Made by a program: the position numbers and the translations under genes
In this document: piece by piece, positions 44,601 to 53,651 of the stretch
Layout: each line of letters begins with the position of its first letter
How positions within the stretch are numbered: the first letter of the stretch is position 1
Source of the DNA: Rhizobium sp. GN54
GTDB lineage: Bacteria > Pseudomonadota > Alphaproteobacteria > Rhizobiales > Rhizobiaceae
Assembly: GCF_021026345.1 (NCBI RefSeq)
Contig: NZ_JAJNCZ010000004.1
Location: 124,001-188,000 of the forward strand
Direction of reading: 5' to 3'
Length of the DNA: 64,000 nucleotides
Notes under the pieces: generated by a model
Database searches by the model: none
What the model was told of the DNA's origin: nothing
Seen by the model: the letters and a program-made list of their open reading frames with translations, nothing else

Positions 44601-44767
44601 GTGCGGAGAGCCGCCAGCAGATCGGTTGGGTCATCGTCGGCGGCATGTCGTTCGGCACGCTGCTCACGCTCTTCGTCGTGCCGATGGTCTATTCCGTGTT
44701 CGGGCGCAGGATCGAGGCCGAGGAAGCGCCGGCGAACGTCGAATACCTGCCCGCGGCGGCGGAGTAG
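41693..44767 (+). CDS. RND efflux transporter (HAE1 family)
   Basis: This 1024-residue inner-membrane proton antiporter starts MGISELCIRRPVFATVLSLLMLLIG and has PSIDEPVVSVVTSYPGAS in the first porter loop. The proton-relay Asp pair lies in LAIGLVVDDAIVVLENIFRHIENG, and the repeat half has its own late LVGLITKHGILIVEFANQ segment. Full length fits the AcrB/MexB class; no sequence feature fixes the drug range. There is a strong GGGGGCGCAGG region before the ATG at 41693. Confidence 0.94.
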   Translation: MGISELCIRRPVFATVLSLLMLLIGVVSYERLAVREYPSIDEPVVSVVTSYPGASASIIESQVTQVLEGSIAGIAGIDVLESTSRAESSRITVRFRLEVDPDVAASDVRDRVSRVRRQLPDEITEPVISKVEADAQPVVFVVFRSDRLSPLDLTDYVDRNIVDRFKNVNGVADVQIYGERRYAMRIWIDRERLASLGLTVQDVEDALEAQNVEIPAGRLESADREFTVLSKTSLSNVEQFERIVVKRGEGVLVRLGEVARVELGAADERRAGRFNGESAIVVGVIKQAVANPLDVSAGVQAILPDINANLPEGMTGAVGNDNSVFIDEAISAVYHTIVEAIVLVLIVIVLFLRSARASIIPIVTIPISLIATCAIMYALGFSVNTLTLLAMVLAIGLVVDDAIVVLENIFRHIENGMKPVPAAIKGTREIGFAVIAMTLTLAAVYAPVAFAAGRTGRLFLEFSLTLAGAVLVSGFVALTLTPMMCSKLLRHQEKPGRVSAFIERGLTGLESGYRRLLSASLRIRPVVAVLAAVVAFGSVYFYLQLPQELAPVEDRGVIRVMGTAPEGSTLAYTERYSRQVEELLKPISEVGSIQTINGMPEVNRFLVMGRLKAWDERGRSQQELVAELLPKLRRIAGVNAFASNPPSLGTSNNARPIEFVLQSSGTYEELDRLSKSFLEQLSDYPGVTNVDTDLKLNKPEMTIEIDRDKASDMGIDVAVVGRTLETLLGSRQVTRFEIDGEQYDVYVQLAAADRASPSTLSTIFLRSASGEMVQLANVVKVTETVAPQELKRFNQMRSVTVSANLAPGYSTGEVLARMNSIADQVLPENVQTDVSGPSREFLASGQSLAVVFVLALGFIYLVLAAQFESFRDPLIIMISVPLSMTGALAALYFTGGSLNVYSQIGLVTLVGLITKHGILIVEFANQQQEAGEGRLAAVIDSAVLRLRPILMTTGAMVLGAVPLALAAGAGAESRQQIGWVIVGGMSFGTLLTLFVVPMVYSVFGRRIEAEEAPANVEYLPAAAE

Positions 44768-44774
44768 ATCCCGC

Positions 44775-45557
44775 TCAGCTGCTGCCCCCGCCGAGGGCCT
44801 TCAGCCAGCCGAGACCGTCCACCGTGGCCGCCTTCGGGCGATATTCGCAGCCGACAAAGCCGGCATAGCCGAGCGCGTCGATCTCGGCAAAGATCCGGGC
44901 GTCGTCCAGTTCGCCGGTGCCCGGCTCGTTGCGCAACGGCACGGCCGCGGTCTGGATATGGCCGATATGCGGCATCATCGCGCGCAGCGCCATGGTCAGG
45001 TCGCCATGCAGGATCTGGCGATGGTAGATATCGAACTGCAGCCGGACATGGGGCAGGTCGAGTTCGCGGACGAAACCGAGCGCACGGTCGAAGTCGTTGA
45101 GGAAATAGCCCGGCATGTCGCGGCCGTTGATGGGCTCGATCACGAGCCCGACGCCCGCTTCCCCGGTCCGGTCCGCGGCGTATCGCAGCGAATTGCGATA
45201 GCACCGGATCGCTTGCGGATCGCGGGCATCGGCGAGCCCTGCCATCATGTGCAGCAGCGGTGTGCCGATGACCCTGGCATAGCGGATGGCGGTATCGACC
45301 GAGGCGCGGAATTCCTGGGCGCGGTCCGGCAGGGCGGCCAGCCCGCGGTCGCCGTCCGACCAGTTGCCGGGCGGCATGTTGAAGAGCGCCTGTTCCAGCC
45401 CGGCAGCCTCCAGCCGTCCGGCCACGGTGTCCGCCGGATCGTCATAGGGGAACAGGTATTCCACGGCCTTGAAGCCGGCATCGGCTGCTGCCTGGAAGCG
45501 GTCCAGGAAGGCATGCTCGTTGAACATCATGGTGAGGTTGGCGGCGAAACGCGGCAT
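44775..45557 (-). CDS. otnI: 2-oxo-tetronate isomerase (hydroxypyruvate isomerase family)
   Basis: This 260-residue TIM-barrel isomerase of the Hyi family opens with MPRFAANLTMMFNEHAFLDRFQAAADAGFKAVEYLFPYD. Metal/catalytic residues lie in LVIEPINGRDMPGYF, LQFDIYHRQILHGDL and GCEYRPKA. Alone it could be hydroxypyruvate isomerase. Together with LtnD, OtnK and OtnC it fits OtnI, which converts 2-oxo- to 3-oxo-tetronate. It is separated by one base from the dehydrogenase gene upstream. Confidence 0.8.
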   Translation of the reverse strand: MPRFAANLTMMFNEHAFLDRFQAAADAGFKAVEYLFPYDDPADTVAGRLEAAGLEQALFNMPPGNWSDGDRGLAALPDRAQEFRASVDTAIRYARVIGTPLLHMMAGLADARDPQAIRCYRNSLRYAADRTGEAGVGLVIEPINGRDMPGYFLNDFDRALGFVRELDLPHVRLQFDIYHRQILHGDLTMALRAMMPHIGHIQTAAVPLRNEPGTGELDDARIFAEIDALGYAGFVGCEYRPKAATVDGLGWLKALGGGSS

Positions 45558-45558
45558 G

Positions 45559-46500
45559 TCAGGTGTCCTGTCCTGTGTCCGTCCCGGGATCCTGACCGGT
45601 GCCCGGCAGGTCGACGCCGGCGATCCTTGCGAGAAGGCGCGCGACGGAGCTGTCGTCGTCGCGCCCCATGCCGGCGGCCTCGGTCATGATGAAGAGCTGG
45701 AGCGCCGCACTTGCGATCGGCAGCGGGAACTTCTGCCGACGGCCGATATCGGAGACGATGCCGAGATCCTTGGTGAAGATGGATACGGCGCTGTGGGGCG
45801 TGTAGTCGCCGGCAAGTACGTGCGGAATGCGGTTTTCGAACATCCAGCTGTTGCCGGCCGATTTCGTGATCACTTCGAAGACGCGGGAAATGTCGAGATC
45901 GAGGCTGCTTGCGAAGGTGATCGCCTCGCAGGCGGCGGCGATATGGACGCCGGCGAGCAACTGGTTGACGATCTTGAAGGACGAGCCGATGCCCGGCTGG
46001 TCCCCCAGCTCGTAGACGGTGGCGGCCATGGCATCGAGCGCCGGTCTTGCGGCGGCGAAGGCTTCGGGCGCGCCGGAGGCCATGAAGGTGAGTTCGCCGC
46101 TATTGGCCTTGACCGAGCCCCCGCTGATCGGGCCATCGACATAGTGGAGGCCGCGTTCGCCCGCACGCCTTGCGAAGTCCTTCGCCTCGGCCGGTGCGAT
46201 GGTGGCGCAGGATATGATCGCCGATCCGGGTTTCAGCGCATCGACGATGCCGCCGTCGCCGAACAGGACGGTTTCGGTCTGGGCGGCGTTGACCACCACG
46301 ACCACGGCAATGTCCGCCGAGGCGGCAGCATCGGCCGGACTGGCGCAGGCCTTGCCGCCGGCGTCCCGGAGGGCTGCGAGTGCGGCGGAACTGACGTCGA
46401 AGCCGTGCACCTCATGGCCGCCGCGCAGGAGGGAGCGGGCCATTCCAAGCCCCATCGAGCCCAGGCCGATCACGGCAACGGCGGCGCGGCGACTGGACAT
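45559..46500 (-). CDS. ltnD: L-threonate-type dehydrogenase (beta-hydroxyacid dehydrogenase family)
   Basis: This 313-residue NAD-dependent dehydrogenase has a Rossmann motif (VAVIGLGSMGLGMARSLLRGG), the family substrate motif VDGPISGGSVKANSGELTFMASG, and a catalytic Lys in GSSFKIVNQLLAG. Clustering with the DUF1537 kinase and OtnC-type aldolase follows the L-threonate pathway, in which LtnD makes 2-oxo-tetronate. Glycerate or gulonate-type relatives cannot be excluded by sequence. The ATG at 46500 follows AGGGAGGG. Confidence 0.82.
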   Translation of the reverse strand: MSSRRAAVAVIGLGSMGLGMARSLLRGGHEVHGFDVSSAALAALRDAGGKACASPADAAASADIAVVVVVNAAQTETVLFGDGGIVDALKPGSAIISCATIAPAEAKDFARRAGERGLHYVDGPISGGSVKANSGELTFMASGAPEAFAAARPALDAMAATVYELGDQPGIGSSFKIVNQLLAGVHIAAACEAITFASSLDLDISRVFEVITKSAGNSWMFENRIPHVLAGDYTPHSAVSIFTKDLGIVSDIGRRQKFPLPIASAALQLFIMTEAAGMGRDDDSSVARLLARIAGVDLPGTGQDPGTDTGQDT

Positions 46501-46522
46501 GGATTTCCCTCCCTCTGGATAA

Positions 46523-46538
46523 ATCTCAGCGCTAACAC
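46523..46538. promoter_or_regulatory. LacI-family operator, ltnD-proximal copy
   Basis: ATCTCAGCGCTAACAC contains the AGCGCT core. It is the reverse complement, in 15 of 16 bases, of the second site 54 bases away. It lies just upstream of the ltnD ribosome-binding site. Confidence 0.75.
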
Positions 46539-46576
46539 TTTTACAAACCATATCCTCTAGCCAGGTTCAAGAGTTT

Positions 46577-46592
46577 ATGTTAGCGCTGAGAT
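46577..46592. promoter_or_regulatory. LacI-family operator, regulator-proximal copy
   Basis: ATGTTAGCGCTGAGAT has the AGCGCT core. The two cores are centred 54 bases apart, about five helical turns, on the same DNA face and in inverted orientation. This is an ideal geometry for one LacI-family tetramer or two dimers controlling both divergent units. Confidence 0.75.
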
Positions 46593-46616
46593 AATTTCGA
46601 GGAGGATGGTCCGACG

Positions 46617-47618
46617 ATGCAACGGGAGGCGCCCACTCTGGCGCATGTGGCGCGGCTGGCGGCGGTGAGCGAGAACACCGTCTCGCGCGTCATCCGCAAC
46701 AAGGGGCCGATTGCCGAGGAGACGCGAAAGCGGGTCATCGCGGCGATCGACAGCCTCGGCTATGTGCCGAACCGCGCCGCCGGCTCGCTGGCCTCGTCGT
46801 CCTCGCTCATCATCGGCGTGCTTCTGCCGTCGCTGTCGAACATCGTGTTTCCCGAGGTGCTGCACGGCATACATGCGGCCCTTGCGGACACGTCCTACCA
46901 GGCGATGATCGGCGTGACGGATTATGACCTCCTGCAGGAGCAGAAGCTCTTGAGTTCGCTGCTCGCCTGGCAGCCTGCAGCGATCGTCACCACCGGCTTC
47001 GACCATACGGACACGAGCCGAAGAATGCTTGAGCAGAGCGGGATCCGGATCGCTGAACTGATGGACATCGACGACCGGCCGATCGACATCGCCGTCGGGC
47101 TTTCCCATCGCCGCGCGGGTCGGGAGAGTGCGCGCCATCTCGTCGGTCGCGGCTATCGGCGCATCGGCTATGTCGGCCATGACTGGAGCGCCGACCGGCG
47201 GGCCCATTTTCGCTACGAGGGCTTGCGGCAGGGTTTGCAGGAGGCCGGATTGTCGCTTGCCGCCGAGTTCCGTTTCGAGGGCGCGAGCTCGACGATGGCG
47301 GGACGCGAGGCGCTGGCGCAGCTGCTCGGGGGCGGCCATGGCGTCGATGCCGTGGTGTTCTCGAACGACGACATGGCGGTCGGCGGCTTCATGCACTGCC
47401 TCGGCGCCGGGCTGGCGATCCCCGAACGGCTGGCGCTCTTCGGCTTCAACGGGCTCGACATCGGCCAGGCGCTGCCGCGGCCGCTGTCGACGATCCGCTC
47501 CAACCGGTTTCTGATCGGGCGGACGGCCGTGGAGAAGCTGCTGGAGGCGCGGGAGCGACCGACGGAGCCGCAGATCATCGATACCGGTTTCGAGATCGTC
47601 GACGGTGCGACGGCATGA
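46617..47618 (+). CDS. LacI-family regulator of the tetronate genes
   Basis: This 333-residue repressor has a helix-turn-helix (TLAHVARLAAVSENTVSRVIRNKG), a hinge (VPNRAAGSLASSSS) and a periplasmic-binding-like sensor domain (IIGVLLPSLSNIVFPEVLHGI). GAGGAGG precedes the ATG. It is divergent from ltnD and upstream of otnK, with two matching operators in between. It therefore probably represses both units and itself until a tetronate intermediate appears. Confidence 0.93.
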   Translation: MQREAPTLAHVARLAAVSENTVSRVIRNKGPIAEETRKRVIAAIDSLGYVPNRAAGSLASSSSLIIGVLLPSLSNIVFPEVLHGIHAALADTSYQAMIGVTDYDLLQEQKLLSSLLAWQPAAIVTTGFDHTDTSRRMLEQSGIRIAELMDIDDRPIDIAVGLSHRRAGRESARHLVGRGYRRIGYVGHDWSADRRAHFRYEGLRQGLQEAGLSLAAEFRFEGASSTMAGREALAQLLGGGHGVDAVVFSNDDMAVGGFMHCLGAGLAIPERLALFGFNGLDIGQALPRPLSTIRSNRFLIGRTAVEKLLEARERPTEPQIIDTGFEIVDGATA

Positions 47619-47640
47619 ACGAATTTTCAGGAGGAATACC

Positions 47641-48906
47641 ATGCTTCTAGGGGCGATAGCCGATGATCTGACGGGGGCGACCGACCTCGCCCTGACGCTT
47701 GCGCGCGAGGGGATGCGGACGGTCCAGACGGTTGGCGTGCCGCCGGAGGGCTTCGACTTCACGGGCATCGACGCCGTGGTCGTGGCGCTGAAATCCCGAA
47801 CCATTCCGGCCGCGGATGCGGTCACGCTCTCGCTCGAGGCCCTTTCATGCCTCGTCGGCGCCGGCGCCCGCCAGATCATCTTCAAATATTGCTCGACCTT
47901 CGATTCGACGCCTGCCGGCAATATCGGGCCGGTGACGGAGGCGCTGGTCGAAGCGCTCGGCGAGGATCTGACGATCGTCTGCCCGGCCTTTCCGACGAAC
48001 GGACGCACGATCTATCGCGGGCATCTGTTCGTGGGCGACCAGCTCCTGTCGGAGAGCCCGATGAAGGACCACCCGCTCACGCCGATGACCGATTCCAGCG
48101 TCGTCCGGCTGATGCAGGCGCAGACGCGCCTCGCCGTCGGCCTTGTGACGCGCGACACGGTGGCCAAGGGGCCGGCGGCGGTGCGGGACGCCTTCGCCAG
48201 GGCGCGGTCAGACGGCCAGGCCGTGGTCGTGGTCGATGCGATCGCCGACGACGATCTGCGCGTGATCGGCGAGGCGGCAGCGGACCTGAAGCTCATCACC
48301 GGCGGCTCGGGCATCGCGCTCGGCCTGCCGGAGAACTTCCGCCGCGGCGGTCTGCTCGATCACGGTGCCGGCTCCCGCCGGTTCGAGGCGCCGGGCGGTC
48401 GCGCGGTCATGCTGGCCGGCTCCTGCTCGGCTGCGACGCGCGGCCAGATCGAGGCTGCCATCGCGGCAGGCACGCCATCGTTCAGGATCGATCCGCTTGC
48501 GATCGCCGACGGCAGCGTATCGCCGCAGGAGATCGTAGACCGGCTGGTAGCGGAAACCGACCGTGTGCCGCTCGTCTATTCCAGCGCCGAGCCGGACCGC
48601 GTCCGCGCCGCGCAGGCAAGGCTCGGACGCGAGCGCGCCGGTGACGTGGTGGAGCATTTTCTCGCAGACGTCGCCGTCGCTCTGCGCGACCGCGGGTTTT
48701 CCCGCTTCCTCGTCGCCGGCGGCGAGACGTCTGGCGCCGTCGTCGGCGCGCTTGGTGTTTCCGCGCTTCTGATCGGCCCGGAGATCGATCCCGGCGTGCC
48801 GTGGACCCACAGCCTCGGCGACGAAAGGCCGGTGGCGCTGGCTCTGAAGTCGGGCAATTTCGGCGGCGTCGATTTCTTCTCGAAGGCCTGGAAGGTGCTG
48901 GCATGA
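47641..48906 (+). CDS. otnK: 3-oxo-tetronate kinase (DUF1537/four-carbon acid sugar kinase)
   Basis: This 421-residue kinase phosphorylates a four-carbon acid sugar at O4. The N-terminal substrate domain begins LLGAIADDLTGATDLALTLAREG (DD-TGA motif at about 8-13). The C-terminal nucleotide domain has RFLVAGGETSGAVVGALG and LALKSGNFGGVDFF. CAGGAGGA precedes the ATG. Its 3' end overlaps the aldolase-family gene by 4 bases. The neighbouring otnC, rather than pdxA2, favours OtnK over DtnK. Confidence 0.88.
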   Translation: MLLGAIADDLTGATDLALTLAREGMRTVQTVGVPPEGFDFTGIDAVVVALKSRTIPAADAVTLSLEALSCLVGAGARQIIFKYCSTFDSTPAGNIGPVTEALVEALGEDLTIVCPAFPTNGRTIYRGHLFVGDQLLSESPMKDHPLTPMTDSSVVRLMQAQTRLAVGLVTRDTVAKGPAAVRDAFARARSDGQAVVVVDAIADDDLRVIGEAAADLKLITGGSGIALGLPENFRRGGLLDHGAGSRRFEAPGGRAVMLAGSCSAATRGQIEAAIAAGTPSFRIDPLAIADGSVSPQEIVDRLVAETDRVPLVYSSAEPDRVRAAQARLGRERAGDVVEHFLADVAVALRDRGFSRFLVAGGETSGAVVGALGVSALLIGPEIDPGVPWTHSLGDERPVALALKSGNFGGVDFFSKAWKVLA

Positions 48907-49544
48907 CGGCGATCCTGTCGGAGGAGACGCGCCTGCGCGACGAGATCGCGACGGTCGGCAGGTCGCTGTTCGACCGGCTGTTCACCTTCGGCTCGACCGG
49001 CAACATCAGCGCACGGCTTTCGAGCGGCGAGGTGCTGATGACGCCGACGAATGCCTCGCTGGGCACGCTCGATCCGGGGCGGCTTTCGAAGTTCTCGGCG
49101 GAGGGCGTCCACCTGTCGGGCGACAAGCCGACCAAGGAGGCGTTCCTGCATCAGTGCATGTACTGCGAGCGGGGGGAGGCCGGCGCCGTCGTGCACCTGC
49201 ATTCCACGCATGCGGTCGCCGTCAGCATCATCGAGGGGCTGGACGAGGCCGACCTGCTTCCGCCGCTGACGGCCTACTACGCCATGCGCGTGGGCCGGCT
49301 GCCGCTCGTTCCCTACTATCCCCCGGGCGATGCCGCGCTTGCCGGGGCAGTGGCGGAGAAGGCGCGCGAGAGCCATGCGGTGCTGCTTGCCAACCACGGC
49401 CCCGTGGTGGCCGGCGCGACGCTGCGCGAGGCGCAATATGCCACCGAAGAACTGGAGGAGACTGCCAAGCTTTTTCTGATGCTGCGGGGCGAGCGCATCC
49501 GGCCGCTGACGGCCGAGCAGCGCGACGCGCTGGCGCGGAAGTGA
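48903..49544 (+). CDS. otnC: 3-oxo-tetronate 4-phosphate decarboxylase (class II aldolase family)
   Basis: This 213-residue zinc protein of the aldolase II family has FGSTGNISARLSSGEVLMTPTN, catalytic-type Glu in PTKEAFLHQCMY, and zinc His residues in VVHLHSTHAVAVS and LLANHGPVVAG. In the tetronate pathway it decarboxylates 3-oxo-tetronate 4-phosphate to DHAP. Translation is coupled to the kinase (ATGA overlap). Confidence 0.87.
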   Translation: MTAILSEETRLRDEIATVGRSLFDRLFTFGSTGNISARLSSGEVLMTPTNASLGTLDPGRLSKFSAEGVHLSGDKPTKEAFLHQCMYCERGEAGAVVHLHSTHAVAVSIIEGLDEADLLPPLTAYYAMRVGRLPLVPYYPPGDAALAGAVAEKARESHAVLLANHGPVVAGATLREAQYATEELEETAKLFLMLRGERIRPLTAEQRDALARK

Positions 49545-49663
49545 GGCGGACTGTGCCTTCGATTGCCCGGCCGCCGGCAACGGCCGGTCACGCGCGCAGC
49601 ACCCGCTATCGCGACGCACAATCAAGCCGGCGTTATTTGGTGCGTCGCCGCGACGAAGTTGGA

Positions 49664-49692
49664 TTGACTAGTCATACTTTTGACCGTTCAAT
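49664..49692 (+). promoter_or_regulatory. Candidate promoter of the GntR-denD operon
   Basis: TTGACT (49664-49669) and TTCAAT (49687-49692) are separated by 17 bases, in a locally AT-rich stretch after otnC. The GntR-type inverted repeat begins 10 bases downstream. Confidence 0.45.
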
Positions 49693-49702
49693 CGCAACTG
49701 AT

Positions 49703-49718
49703 CTGGTGGACCAACCAG
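49703..49718. promoter_or_regulatory. Candidate GntR/FadR-type operator
   Basis: CTGGT-GGACCA-ACCAG is an inverted repeat that also contains TGGT-GG-ACCA. These are TGGT/ACCA half-sites typical of FadR-subfamily regulators. It lies at the predicted transcription start, 27 bases before the GntR gene, which suggests autorepression. Confidence 0.45.
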
Positions 49719-49744
49719 TAGTCAGTTATCAGCGGGTACGGTGC

Positions 49745-50518
49745 ATGGGCGGACGTCCGATCCTCACGCAGATGCCGAAAGTCGGGCACAGCCTCGACCG
49801 TCGCACCGCGCGTGACGTGATCGCCGAGAAGCTGATGGTGCTGATCGCCACCAACATGCTGCATCCGGGCGACGAGATTCCCGGCGAGCGGGAGCTGGCG
49901 CAGGTGCTGCATGTGAGCCGGGAGACGGTGCGCGGCGCGATCCAGTCGCTGGCGGCGCGGGGGATCGTGGAGGTCTCCCAGGGCAGCAGGACACGGGTCG
50001 CAAACGTCGATCTCGGCAACCTGACCGTGACGATCGCCACGCCCAACGCCATCGACGCCTACGACCTCGAAGCGGTCCATGCGGCACGGCTGCATATCGA
50101 ACTGAAGGTCGTGGGCGATGCGGCGGAACGGATCGACGCCGAGACGCTGGGCAAGCTGGAAAGCCTGCTGGAGGCGCAGAGGCTGGGCGGCAGCGATTCG
50201 ATGCGGTTTTTGATCTGCGACCGGGAATTTCACCTGGCGATCTATCGTACCTGCGGCAACGCGCTTCTGTCGGATTTCGTCACCGACCTCTATACCTACA
50301 TGATGAACCACCGGCGCATCGCCATGTCGCGTCCCGGCGCGATCGATGCCAGCTATGAAGACCATGCCGAGATCGTCGCCGCCCTGCGGCGGCGGGATCG
50401 CGACGCCGTCGTCGCGGCCTTCCGGCACCACCTGACACGCATATACGAGACGACACGCGAGCTTCTGGCCGAGGTCGGCCAGGGCTCGGAGGAGACGAAG
50501 ATCGAAACGGCACGCTGA
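49745..50518 (+). CDS. GntR-family regulator, FadR/FCD subgroup
   Basis: This 257-residue regulator has a winged helix (TARDVIAEKLMVLIATNMLHPGDEIPGERELAQVLHVSRETVRGAIQSLAARGIV) and an FCD ligand domain (FLICDREFHLAIYRTCGNALL). The ATG at 49745 is favoured; another at 49772 would remove 9 residues. Ribosome-binding signals are weak for both. It is the first gene of a unit with denD, an SDR and an ABC importer, which it probably controls. Confidence 0.9.
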   Translation: MGGRPILTQMPKVGHSLDRRTARDVIAEKLMVLIATNMLHPGDEIPGERELAQVLHVSRETVRGAIQSLAARGIVEVSQGSRTRVANVDLGNLTVTIATPNAIDAYDLEAVHAARLHIELKVVGDAAERIDAETLGKLESLLEAQRLGGSDSMRFLICDREFHLAIYRTCGNALLSDFVTDLYTYMMNHRRIAMSRPGAIDASYEDHAEIVAALRRRDRDAVVAAFRHHLTRIYETTRELLAEVGQGSEETKIETAR

Positions 50519-50560
50519 TCCGGACCTTCCGGACGGCACAACTGGGAGGGTTGGCCGCGA

Positions 50561-51544
50561 ATGCATGTGATGGTGATAGGCGCGGCCGGCATGATCGGCC
50601 GCAAACTGGTGGAAGCGATCGCGGCCGATCCGGCGGCGGTCGGGGCGGAGGTCGACAGGCTGACCCTCGTCGACGTGATCGCGCCCGCCGTTCCGCCGGC
50701 GCTGGCTTCGGTCGGCAAGGCGCTGGCCGTGGACCTGTCGCAGCCGGGCGAGGCCGGGCGGCTCGTCGAGATGCGCCCCGATCTGGTGTTCCATCTTGCC
50801 GCGATCGTGTCCGGCGAGGCGGAGGCTGATTTCGACAAGGGCTACAGGGTCAATCTCGACGGCACGCGTGCGCTGTTCGAGGCGATCCGGCACGAGGGCC
50901 AGCGCGAGCCCTACGCTCCGAAGGTGATCTTCGCTTCGTCGATCGCCGTCTTCGGCGAGCCGTTTCCGGAGAAGATCGGCGACGAGTTCTTCACCACGCC
51001 GCTGACGAGCTACGGCACGCAGAAGGCGATCTGCGAGCTGCTGCTGGCGGACTATACGCGCCGCGGCATCTTCGACGGCGTCGGCATCCGCCTGCCGACC
51101 ATCTGCATCCGTCCCGGCACGCCGAACAAGGCGGCCTCGGGCTTCTTTTCCAACATCCTGCGCGAACCCCTGTCCGGCAAGGAGGCGGTGCTTCCGGTCG
51201 ACGAGAGCGTGCGGCACTGGTTCGCCAGCCCGCGGTCGGCGGTCGGCTTCTTCCTTCATGCCGCGCGGATGGGCACGTCCGCGATCGGCCCCCGGCGCAA
51301 CCTGACGATGCCGGGCCTCTCGGCGCTGGTCGGCGAGGAGATCGAGGCGCTCAGGCGGGTCGCCGGCGAACAGGCAGTCAAGCTGATCCGCCGCGAGCCC
51401 GACCCGGTCATCCGCCGGATCGTCTCCGGCTGGGCGACCGATTTCGACGCCAGGCGCGCCAGCGCGCTCGGGTTCAAGGCGGAGACGACCTTCGACGAGA
51501 TCATCCGCATCCACATCGAGGACGAACTCGGAGGAAAGATCTGA
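50561..51544 (+). CDS. denD: D-erythronate dehydrogenase (NAD-dependent epimerase/dehydratase family)
   Basis: This 327-residue extended SDR has a nucleotide loop GAAGMIG (7-13) and the catalytic set S126/S127 (FASSIAVFG) and Y151-GTQ-K155. Substrate-region motifs are [32 protein letters not shown] and the [13 protein letters not shown] patch. The overall pattern matches DenD proteins that oxidise D-erythronate in DUF1537 clusters, and otnI/otnK/otnC lie close by. Other sugar-acid extended SDRs remain possible. Confidence 0.8.
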   Translation: MHVMVIGAAGMIGRKLVEAIAADPAAVGAEVDRLTLVDVIAPAVPPALASVGKALAVDLSQPGEAGRLVEMRPDLVFHLAAIVSGEAEADFDKGYRVNLDGTRALFEAIRHEGQREPYAPKVIFASSIAVFGEPFPEKIGDEFFTTPLTSYGTQKAICELLLADYTRRGIFDGVGIRLPTICIRPGTPNKAASGFFSNILREPLSGKEAVLPVDESVRHWFASPRSAVGFFLHAARMGTSAIGPRRNLTMPGLSALVGEEIEALRRVAGEQAVKLIRREPDPVIRRIVSGWATDFDARRASALGFKAETTFDEIIRIHIEDELGGKI

Positions 51545-52320
51545 TGGCGCGCAGGGAGCAGACGGGCAAGGGGCGGATCGCGGTCGTCACCGGCGGCGGC
51601 ACGGGCGTCGGGCGCGGCATCGCCGAAGCGCTGGCCGCCGAGGGCTATGCCGTTGTCATCACCGGCCGGCGCCTGGATGTGCTGGAACAGGCGGCGGCGG
51701 AGATTGCCAGCGCGAGCGAGGCGAAAGTCAGGGCGATTGCCTGCGACATCGGTGATTCCGAGCAGGTCGCCCGCCTGTTCGACGCCGTCCGTTCCGAATT
51801 CGGCCGGCTGGATCTGCTGGTCAACAATGCCGGCAGCGGCGCGCCGACGATCCCGATGGAAGAGCTGACCTTCGAGCACTGGAACAAGGTCGTTTCCGCC
51901 AATCTCACCGGCGCCTTCCTCTGCACGCAGCAGGCGCTTAAGATCATGAAGGCACAGGAGCCGCGCGGCGGGCGCATCATCAACAACGGGTCGATTTCCG
52001 CCACGACGCCGCGCCCGCATTCGGCACCCTATACCGCGACCAAGCACGCGATCACGGGGCTGACGAAATCCACCGCGCTCGACGGGCGGCCCTTCGACAT
52101 CGCCTGCGGCCAGATCGACATCGGCAACGCAGCGACGAACATGACGTCGAGGATGAGCTCGGGCGTAATCCAGGCGAACGGCGAGATCGCGACGGAGCCT
52201 ACGATCGCCGTCGAGCATATCGCCGATGCCGTCGTCTACATGGCAAGCCTGCCGCTGGAAGCGAACGTGCTGACCATGACGGTGATGGCGACCAAGATGC
52301 CGCTGGTCGGCCGCGGGTAG
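51544..52320 (+). CDS. Short-chain dehydrogenase/reductase
   Basis: This 258-residue classical SDR has a cofactor loop ([21 protein letters not shown]), NNAG ([11 protein letters not shown]), and catalytic Ser in NGSISATTP with Y-x-x-x-K in APYTATKHA. The loss of a usual Val/Ile pattern before the C-terminus ([15 protein letters not shown]) is typical of sugar-alcohol and acid-sugar SDRs. The ATG overlaps the denD stop by one base, so it belongs to the same pathway, perhaps oxidising a tetritol or aldose precursor. Confidence 0.88.
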   Translation: MARREQTGKGRIAVVTGGGTGVGRGIAEALAAEGYAVVITGRRLDVLEQAAAEIASASEAKVRAIACDIGDSEQVARLFDAVRSEFGRLDLLVNNAGSGAPTIPMEELTFEHWNKVVSANLTGAFLCTQQALKIMKAQEPRGGRIINNGSISATTPRPHSAPYTATKHAITGLTKSTALDGRPFDIACGQIDIGNAATNMTSRMSSGVIQANGEIATEPTIAVEHIADAVVYMASLPLEANVLTMTVMATKMPLVGRG

Positions 52321-52423
52321 CGGCAGCCGGCAGGAGGATGCGTCCCGGCGCGGCGGCAGACGGCCTGGGGAGGCCCGCCGCACGCGGCCGGGGAAGAGGA
52401 ACAACGTTCTGGGAGGAACGCAG

Positions 52424-53491
<1,068 letters not shown>

Positions 53492-53508
53492 TACTGTCGC
53501 GGATGCGT

Positions 53509-53537
53509 GCATGCCGGGGAGAGGAGCCCCGCCATGC
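53509..53537 (+). promoter_or_regulatory. Stem-loop between ATPase and binding-protein genes
   Basis: GCATGCCGGGG pairs with CCCCGCCATGC (10 of 11 pairs) around a 7-base loop. There is no T-run. Another in this importer follows at 54979-55010. Confidence 0.5.
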
Positions 53538-53651
53538 CGCTTCCGGGACGGACGTTTCCGGCGCTGCCGGGAGCCGATGCCGATGCATCCGCCAAACGGG
53601 ACGGCGGGTGCCGGAATGTGACGTTCCCGTATTTTTCGAGGAGGAACTTTC

